NCBI GenBank assembly: GCA_038523655.1 | Contig: JBCBJG010000088.1 | Span: 1-11,099 of the forward strand | Source of the DNA: CALHAX01 sp038523655 | GTDB lineage: Bacteria; Pseudomonadota; Alphaproteobacteria; Rhizobiales; CALHAX01 | Direction: 5' to 3' | Length of the DNA: 11,099 nt | Shown: in pieces, positions 6,964 through 11,099 of the stretch | How positions within the stretch are numbered: position 1 is the first letter of the stretch | Layout of the letters: each line of letters begins with the position of its first letter | The notes under the pieces: model-generated | Told to the model about the DNA's origin: nothing | The model's database searches: none | The model's input: only the letters and a program-made list of their open reading frames with translations | Program-made: the position numbers and the translations under genes

Positions 6964-7926
6964 ATGTGCGGGCGAGGCGTGGCGCACGTGCAACGCCGGC
7001 TTGCTGGAGCAAAAAGCTGCCTCACACGCCTAGCGATCCTGCCGCTCGCGATCTCGGCGATGGTCACTGCCAACGCGCCTGCATCGGCACAGGGCTTCGT
7101 GAGCCCGGACATCCTCGTCATTGGCGACTCACAGTTGTCTTTCGGATCCGGCAAGCAGATGCTTGCGTTCTTCGAGCGCTTTGCGACGGGCTGTGCGGCG
7201 CATGTGGAAGATAAAAAACTCCGCCAACGCATCGAGCGGATGAAAACCCAGATGCTGGGCGTCCGCTCTTCGTCGCTGCAATCCTGGACGAGCCGCAAGG
7301 GTGCCGCGTGGCGTGCGCTCTGCCGCAAGGACAAGACATGGGGCGTCAACACGAGTGTCTGGGGGCATAACGCGACACCGGGCGTGCTGTACCACCAGAT
7401 CGGCGAGGGCCGACGTTTCAATTTTTGCCGCGCCGGACGCACCCCGCTGCAAAACATGCTGCGAGAGGATTATTATACGCCCGAGCTCGTGTTCTTCTAT
7501 CTGCTGGGCAACGGCGCAGGGCGTGTCGCGAGAAACCCGAAAGCCGCGGGGGAGGATGTCAGCCGTCTCGTCGCGCAGCTACCGCCAACGACGAAATGCA
7601 TCTTCATGTCGACGGCGCCGATCCACACGCCGCGCCGAAACCGAACCCGCGCTGCAGCCCAGCGTAATCTGGCGGCAGCTTTCGAGGGGACCGGCCAGCG
7701 CTGTCGGTTCCTGCCGGCGCTTACGCCCGAAGCAATCGCCGCAATCCAGGGCAAGACGAAATATTTTCCACGTCGCAAGGATGGCCGGCTGAAAGACCCG
7801 TTCCATCCCGACAAACGCGCGACAAAAAAATTCCTTTCGATCGTGAAACCGAAGATGTGCCGTATGCTCGCTGACACCTTGGCCATGCCGCGTATGGCCG
7901 GGAGCGCTGACGCCGGCTCTCCGTAG
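6964..7926 (+). CDS. Secreted SGNH-hydrolase-like protein of unknown function
   Basis: Predicted exported protein, 320 residues. Seen: a basic N-terminus, a hydrophobic segment (about 20-36) and a likely signal peptidase site after APASA (38-42). There is a GDSL/SGNH block I motif, ILVIGDSQLSFG, with candidate nucleophile S56. GNG at 182-184 sits after a hydrophobic strand (VFFYLLGNG), where block III has its asparagine. DPFHP (278-282) matches the block V Asp-x-x-His, giving a plausible Ser-Asp-His triad (S56, D278, H281). Six cysteines remain in the mature part (77, 120, 155, 212, 247, 299), suggesting disulfides in the periplasm. ATG 6964 has the strong site GGGGGAGG just upstream; a GTG at 6910 would add 18 residues. 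The substrate is unknown: lipid, acetylated glycan or peptidoglycan are possibilities for the fold. It converges on ychF. Confidence 0.75.
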   Translation: MCGRGVAHVQRRLAGAKSCLTRLAILPLAISAMVTANAPASAQGFVSPDILVIGDSQLSFGSGKQMLAFFERFATGCAAHVEDKKLRQRIERMKTQMLGVRSSSLQSWTSRKGAAWRALCRKDKTWGVNTSVWGHNATPGVLYHQIGEGRRFNFCRAGRTPLQNMLREDYYTPELVFFYLLGNGAGRVARNPKAAGEDVSRLVAQLPPTTKCIFMSTAPIHTPRRNRTRAAAQRNLAAAFEGTGQRCRFLPALTPEAIAAIQGKTKYFPRRKDGRLKDPFHPDKRATKKFLSIVKPKMCRMLADTLAMPRMAGSADAGSP

Positions 7927-8019
7927 CGCCGCGTCGTAGCAGGTCCTATGCGCCTGCGCTGAAACCGTCGGGCAAACCGATGCCGATCGTAGCGAGCCGA
8001 ACGGCGGCAACGTCGGCGG

Positions 8020-9126
8020 TCAGGTGTTGAACCGGAAGTGCATCACATCACCGTCTAGGACGATGTACTCCTTGCCTTCAAGGCGCATGCGCCCGGCATC
8101 CTTTGCCCCCGCCTCACCGCCGAGCCGCACGTAATCGTCGTACCCAATCGTCTCGGCCCGAATGAACCCCTTCTCGAAGTCCGTGTGGATCACACCGGCG
8201 GCCCGTGGGGCCGTCGTCCCGACCGGGATCGTCCAGGCACGCGTCTCTTTCGGCCCGGCCGTGAAGTAGGTGATGAGTTCCAGCAGGTCGTAGCCCGCGC
8301 GGATCAGGCGGTTGAGGCCCGGCTCCTCGAGCCCGAGTTCAGCGAGGAACTCCGCCTGTTCGGCATCATCGAGGCTTGCGAGTTCGGCCTCGATCTTCGC
8401 CGAAATCACGACCACCGCCGCGCCTTCGGCGTCAGCCCGCGCTTTTACCTCCTGCGAGAACGCATTGCCGCTCCCGGCAGACTCTTCATCGACGTTGCAC
8501 ACATAAAGGATCGGCTTCGACGTCAGTAACTGCAGCTGCCGGAACGCAGCCCGCTCGTCCGGATTGATCTCTGCCAGCCGTGCGGCCTTTCCCTCCTGCA
8601 GGACGGCAAGAACCCGGTCGATCAAAGCGATCGTCGCCTTCGCCTCCTTGCCGGACGCATCTGCCGCCTTCGCTTTTTTCTCCAGCGCCGGCTTGCGCTT
8701 CTCCAGGCTTTCAAGATCCGCGAGCATCAGCTCGGTTTCAACGGTTTCCGCATCGGCGAGCGGGTCCACGCGCCCCTCGACGTGCGTGACGTCGTCATCC
8801 TCGAAGCACCGCAACACATACGCGATCGCGTCGACCTCGCGGATGTTGCCGAGGAACTGGTTGCCGAGCCCCTCGCCTTTGCTCGCCCCTTTCACTAGCC
8901 CGGCGATATCCACGAATGTCAGCCGCGCGGGCAGCCGTTCGGCCGATTTGGCGATATCGGCAAGCGCATCGATCCGGGGATCGGGCACCGGCACATCACC
9001 CACGTTCGGCTCGATCGTGCAGAAGGGATAGTTGGCAGCCTCGGCCGCGGCTGTCCGCGTGAGTGCATTGAAAAGCGTCGACTTGCCGACGTTCGGCAAC
9101 CCGACGATTCCGCATTTAAAGCCCAT
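8020..9126 (-). CDS. ychF: Redox-regulated ATPase YchF (Obg family)
   Basis: P-loop ATPase of the Obg/TRAFAC family that binds ribosomes and prefers ATP over GTP; linked to translation and oxidative-stress control. Length 368 residues is typical. Seen: Walker A GLPNVGKS (9-16), the switch II region DIAGLVKGASKGEGLG (73-88), FLGNIREVDAIAYVLRCF (91-108), a charged helical insert (about 130-200), NVDE (211-214) in place of the GTPase NKxD, which fits ATP preference, and a C-terminal TGS domain (about 285-366) ending LDGDVMHFRFN. The frame continues upstream to 9369 without a stop, but homology begins at MGFKCGIVGLPN, so ATG at 9126 is chosen. AGGA lies about 11 bases upstream. It is the third gene after rplY and pth. 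Confidence 0.96.
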   Translation of the reverse strand: MGFKCGIVGLPNVGKSTLFNALTRTAAAEAANYPFCTIEPNVGDVPVPDPRIDALADIAKSAERLPARLTFVDIAGLVKGASKGEGLGNQFLGNIREVDAIAYVLRCFEDDDVTHVEGRVDPLADAETVETELMLADLESLEKRKPALEKKAKAADASGKEAKATIALIDRVLAVLQEGKAARLAEINPDERAAFRQLQLLTSKPILYVCNVDEESAGSGNAFSQEVKARADAEGAAVVVISAKIEAELASLDDAEQAEFLAELGLEEPGLNRLIRAGYDLLELITYFTAGPKETRAWTIPVGTTAPRAAGVIHTDFEKGFIRAETIGYDDYVRLGGEAGAKDAGRMRLEGKEYIVLDGDVMHFRFNT

Positions 9127-9150
9127 GGTCTGTCGTCCTGTACGGTCCGG

Positions 9151-9184
9151 CAGGCGCCAATGATCGCATGAGTGATCGCGCCTG
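9151..9184 (-). promoter_or_regulatory. Hairpin in the pth-ychF gap, just upstream of ychF
   Basis: CAGGCGC (9151-9157) and GCGCCTG (9178-9184) are a perfect seven-base inverted repeat. Within the loop, two GATC tetranucleotides can extend the stem with a four-base bulge on one side. The loop also contains TGATCGC twice (9161 and 9173). In the minus-strand transcript the hairpin ends 24 bases before the ychF start, and no U run follows it, so it looks more like a processing or translational control structure than a terminator. The function is inferred. Confidence 0.45.
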
Positions 9185-9204
9185 GTATCGTCCCTCGTTG
9201 TGTG

Positions 9205-9260
9205 CCCTGTCGGTCTCTCGATGTCGCCTTGTCGGTGGCTTTTCGGCGCCCCCTTGTCGG
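9205..9260. repeat. Three short direct repeats in the pth-ychF gap
   Basis: On the + strand CCTTGTCGG occurs at 9227-9235 and 9252-9260, with the one-mismatch copy CCCTGTCGG at 9205-9213. Spacing is 22 and 25 bases, about two helical turns. They lie between the pth stop and the ychF start, where no protein is encoded. They could be binding sites or remains of a local duplication; no known operator is recognised. Confidence 0.45.
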
Positions 9261-9275
9261 CTTCAGTCGTCGCCT

Positions 9276-10043
9276 CTAATTGTCGTCCGGCGTGCCACGC
9301 GATTTGAGCGCCCGCAGCTTCTCTGCCATTGGACCATCGGTTCCGGCGAGCCGACGTGCAAAATCCCATTTGCCAAGTCTGCGCCGTGCCGGTGGCTCGG
9401 CCTCGGGCGATGTCGACGCGGCATCGGACCCGGCATCCTTGTTTTTCTCCTCGCTACGCTTCGCCGCTTTGTCCGGTCTCGGCGCATTACGTGCGATGTC
9501 ACTCATGAACCGCGCCGGATCGCCAACGACGAGTGCTGGCGCTGCATCGGCCAAGCTGTCGAGCAACGGCGTGAGCCATTCGGCATCTGCCTTTGCGAAG
9601 TCGCCGAGCACATGGCCGGACACGCGATCCTTGTGACCGGGATGGCCGATCCCGATCCGACAGCGCACGAAATCCGCCCCGAGATGCGCCGTCATGGAGC
9701 GCAAGCCATTGTGCCCAGCCGCGCCGCCGCCTGTTTTCACCCGGATTTTGCCGGGCACGAGATCGAGTTCGTCGTGAAACACGATGATTTCGTCGAGCGG
9801 TGTTTTGTAGAACCGCGCCGCTTCCTGCACGGCGCGACCGGAGTCGTTCATGTACGTCTGCGGCTTTAGGAGCAGCACCCGCTCGCCGCCGAGCCGGCCC
9901 TCGGCCACTTCACCCTGAAACTTGCGCCGCCAAGGCCCGAAGCCATGCCGCTCTGCTATGGCATCGAGCGCCATGAAGCCCACGTTGTGGCGATGGCGTG
10001 CGTACTGCGATCCTGGATTTCCGAGCCCGACGAGTATCTGCAT
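9276..10043 (-). CDS. pth: Peptidyl-tRNA hydrolase with long C-terminal extension
   Basis: Hydrolyses the ester bond of peptidyl-tRNAs that drop off ribosomes, recycling tRNA; essential in most bacteria. Seen: VGLGNPGSQYARHRHNVGF with the catalytic histidine H19 and N9, LLKPQTYMNDSG (58-69), FHDELDLVPGKIRVKTGGG with D91, AGHNGLRS with N112, and IGIGHPGHKDRVSGHVLG. All key residues of the E. coli enzyme are present. The family is usually about 190-200 residues; this one has 255, the extra 65 being a charged, Ala/Glu/Lys-rich linker (about 190-218) and a basic end ARRRLGKWDFARRLAGTDGP. Similar tails occur in other alphaproteobacteria. GAGGT lies four bases before the ATG. It sits between rplY and ychF, the usual order. 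Confidence 0.96.
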   Translation of the reverse strand: MQILVGLGNPGSQYARHRHNVGFMALDAIAERHGFGPWRRKFQGEVAEGRLGGERVLLLKPQTYMNDSGRAVQEAARFYKTPLDEIIVFHDELDLVPGKIRVKTGGGAAGHNGLRSMTAHLGADFVRCRIGIGHPGHKDRVSGHVLGDFAKADAEWLTPLLDSLADAAPALVVGDPARFMSDIARNAPRPDKAAKRSEEKNKDAGSDAASTSPEAEPPARRRLGKWDFARRLAGTDGPMAEKLRALKSRGTPDDN

Positions 10044-10077
10044 AGCGACCTCGCTTCCCCAGGCTGTCGGAAATGCG

Positions 10078-10108
10078 AGGCATGCCGTGCTATGAGCCCG
10101 ACATGCCT
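10078..10108. repeat. Inverted repeat in the rplY-pth gap
   Basis: AGGCATG (10078-10084) and CATGCCT (10102-10108) form a perfect seven-base inverted repeat around a 17-base loop. It lies in the 151-base non-coding gap, 35 bases before the pth start on the minus strand. No T run follows on either strand, so it is not a standard intrinsic terminator. It may be a processing stem that separates rplY and pth messages; that is an inference. Confidence 0.4.
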
Positions 10109-10194
10109 GTACGGACCGAGCGGCGCCGGACGCGGTTCAGCACGCGACCTGCGTCGTGGCGTAAGCGACGAACTGCCCATCTTGGAGGACGAGC

Positions 10195-10845
10195 TTATTC
10201 GCCGTCGTCGGCTTTTTCCTCCGGCGAAGCGCCTTCCGCGCTTTCACCAGCCTCATCGCCCTCGCCCTCAGGCTCCTCGGCCTGCGCGCCCGCGATTGTC
10301 GCGATCGTGAAATCACGATCGTCGATGGTCGGGGTGACGTTCTTCGGCAATGTTACGTCCGAGATGTTGATCGTGTCGCCGATCTCGCGACCCGTCAGAT
10401 CGATCGTGAGCTCTTCAGGGATCGACGTCGCAGGACAGACCAGTTCCACAGCGTACCGCACAACGTTCAACATGCCGCCGCGCTGGATACCCGGCGATTC
10501 TTCTTCGTTGATGAAGTTGACGTTCACTTCGACCGTCACTTCCGCTCCCTTCGCGAGGCGGAGGAAATCGATATGCACGATCGTGTCGCGCACCGGGTCG
10601 AGCTGCACATCCTTTGGGATCACCTGCTTGCGATGACCATCGACATTCACGTTGAACACCGTCGACAGAAACGTACCCGTCTGGTGCTGTTTCGATACCT
10701 CGAGGTAGTCCAGCGTGATGGGCTCAGGCGCCTGCTTGTCGCCGTAGATGATTGCGGGAATGCGTCCCTCGCGACGGATAGCGCGTGCGGCCCCCTTGCC
10801 GACACGTTCGCGTACCGCCGCGTTCAATTCGAGAACGTCGGCCAT
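10195..10845 (-). CDS. rplY: 50S ribosomal protein L25 / general stress protein Ctc
   Basis: Component of the large ribosomal subunit that binds 5S rRNA. The 216-residue long form carries the L25 domain plus a C-terminal Ctc/TL5 domain. Seen: L25 start MADVLELNAAVRERVGKGAAR, REGRIPAIIYG (25-35), VIPKDVQLDPVRDTIVHIDF (75-94), then the second beta domain (about 100-185) with IDLTGREIGDTINISDV (148-164). The last 28 residues are an acidic, low-complexity tail. The open frame continues to 10920 without homology, so ATG at 10845 is used; GGAG at 10852-10855 (minus-strand sense) is well placed. It is the first gene of the rplY-pth-ychF unit, behind a recognisable promoter and a structured leader. 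Confidence 0.96.
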   Translation of the reverse strand: MADVLELNAAVRERVGKGAARAIRREGRIPAIIYGDKQAPEPITLDYLEVSKQHQTGTFLSTVFNVNVDGHRKQVIPKDVQLDPVRDTIVHIDFLRLAKGAEVTVEVNVNFINEEESPGIQRGGMLNVVRYAVELVCPATSIPEELTIDLTGREIGDTINISDVTLPKNVTPTIDDRDFTIATIAGAQAEEPEGEGDEAGESAEGASPEEKADDGE

Positions 10846-10857
10846 GGTCAGTCTCCG

Positions 10858-10894
10858 AAAAACATAAAGAGGGCCGCCGCGGCATGCGGAGCCC
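10858..10894 (-). terminator. Terminator-like hairpin in the rplY leader (possible attenuator)
   Basis: Read on the minus strand, GGGC-T-CCGC, a five-base loop, GCGG-CG-GCCC (10894 to 10871) form a GC-rich stem of eight pairs, followed at once by a U-rich tail TCTTTATGTTTTT (10870-10858). This is the form of an intrinsic terminator, yet it lies inside the leader, only 13 bases before the rplY ATG. GGCCGC (minus strand, 10908-10903) can instead pair with GCGGCC (10877-10872), which would break the terminator stem. The arrangement suggests transcription attenuation; the mechanism is inferred. Confidence 0.5.
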
Positions 10895-10945
10895 CCGATC
10901 CAGCGGCCGAACGCCTCCAAGGGTGTCGAGCGGGCCGCGGGCAGC

Positions 10946-10974
10946 GCTATAGGCGATTGCCGTCAGCCTGGCAA
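10946..10974 (-). promoter_or_regulatory. Sigma70-type promoter for rplY-pth-ychF
   Basis: On the minus strand TTGCCA (10974-10969, five of six matches to the -35 consensus) and TATAGC (10951-10946, four of six to the -10) are separated by exactly 17 bases. Transcription would begin near 10939, giving a leader of about 95 bases before the rplY ATG, which contains the terminator-like hairpin. No competing promoter is evident nearby. Confidence 0.6.
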
Positions 10975-11010
10975 CTTCCTCGCCGGCGCGCGTGACTCTG
11001 TCGGGCGCAC

Positions 11011-11044
11011 GAACGCCAAAGAACGTCCCGAACGCTCAAGAACG
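11011..11044. repeat. Four phased GAACG repeats upstream of the rplY promoter
   Basis: GAACG occurs at 11011, 11021, 11030 and 11040, that is, with spacings of 10, 9 and 10 bases, close to one helical turn. The block lies 37-70 bases upstream of the rplY -35 box. Same-face repeats of this kind can be sites for a DNA-binding protein, but no known operator is recognised. The rest of 10975-11099 shows no supportable gene. Confidence 0.45.
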
Positions 11045-11099
11045 GACGCGCCGTATGCCTCGTTGTCAGCCAACTTCCCGTGCACGTTTGCGTCGTCGG

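Noticed and set aside
7824..7830. Seven-A run in the SGNH-like gene as a frameshift or slippage site
   Set aside because: The zero frame continues through to DPFHP-side sequence and the natural stop; a -1 shift meets a stop within a few codons. No stimulatory structure is evident.
7939..7957. GCAGG/CCTGC stem between the convergent SGNH and ychF genes as a terminator
   Set aside because: Only five pairs, a nine-base loop and no T run on either strand.
9127..9369. N-terminal extension of ychF to 9369
   Set aside because: The extra 81 residues overlap the end of pth and have no YchF homology; the family starts at MGFKCGIVGLPN.
9956..10180. 74-codon minus-strand frame between rplY and pth
   Set aside because: It has no ribosome-binding site, overlaps the pth start, and its translation is arginine- and serine-rich like other shadow frames.
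10963..11099. Minus-strand frame of 44 codons entering from the right edge and ending at 10963
   Set aside because: Codon use is tolerable, but there is no recognisable motif, two other frames are equally open, and it runs through the rplY -35 box. It cannot be supported as a gene end.

Overview
The window reads as chromosomal core DNA of a GC-rich alphaproteobacterium, most likely in or near the Hyphomicrobiales. This rests on three things: the hisS-hisZ-hisG order, with a short-form HisG that depends on HisZ; an alphaproteobacterial style of histidyl-tRNA synthetase; and the rplY-pth-ychF order, with a long tail on Pth. The genus cannot be named from sequence alone. No tRNA, rRNA, CRISPR array, insertion sequence or phage gene is visible.

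Layout. Positions 1-2847 (+) hold the 3' part of hisS, then hisZ and hisG, tightly packed: a translation and histidine-biosynthesis unit. A C-rich gap with a 14-bp imperfect tandem repeat follows. Positions 3085-6142 (+) hold apt, a LysE/RhtB-type exporter, mtnA and a FucA-like class II aldolase. Together these look like a nucleoside-salvage unit handling the by-products of S-adenosylmethionine. Apt would recover adenine. MtnA and the aldolase would turn methylthioribose-1-phosphate (or 5-deoxyribose-1-phosphate) into dihydroxyacetone phosphate plus an aldehyde, the 'DHAP shunt'. This pairing is the most interesting part of the window. Positions 6173-6643 (-) encode a Tat-exported YHS-domain protein. 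A 320-base divergent gap separates it from a secreted SGNH-hydrolase-like protein of unknown role (6964-7926, +).

Positions 10974-8020 (-) hold rplY (ribosomal protein L25/Ctc), pth and ychF, all connected with the ribosome. A good sigma70-type promoter lies upstream of rplY. The rplY leader has a terminator-like hairpin with U-rich tail and a competing pairing, so transcription attenuation is possible. The gaps between these three genes (about 150 bases each) carry inverted and direct repeats that could be RNA processing or regulatory elements.

The 93-base gap between the convergent SGNH and ychF genes (7927-8019) shows only a weak stem (7939-7957) without a T run. The last 125 bases hold four phased GAACG repeats and no gene that can be supported.
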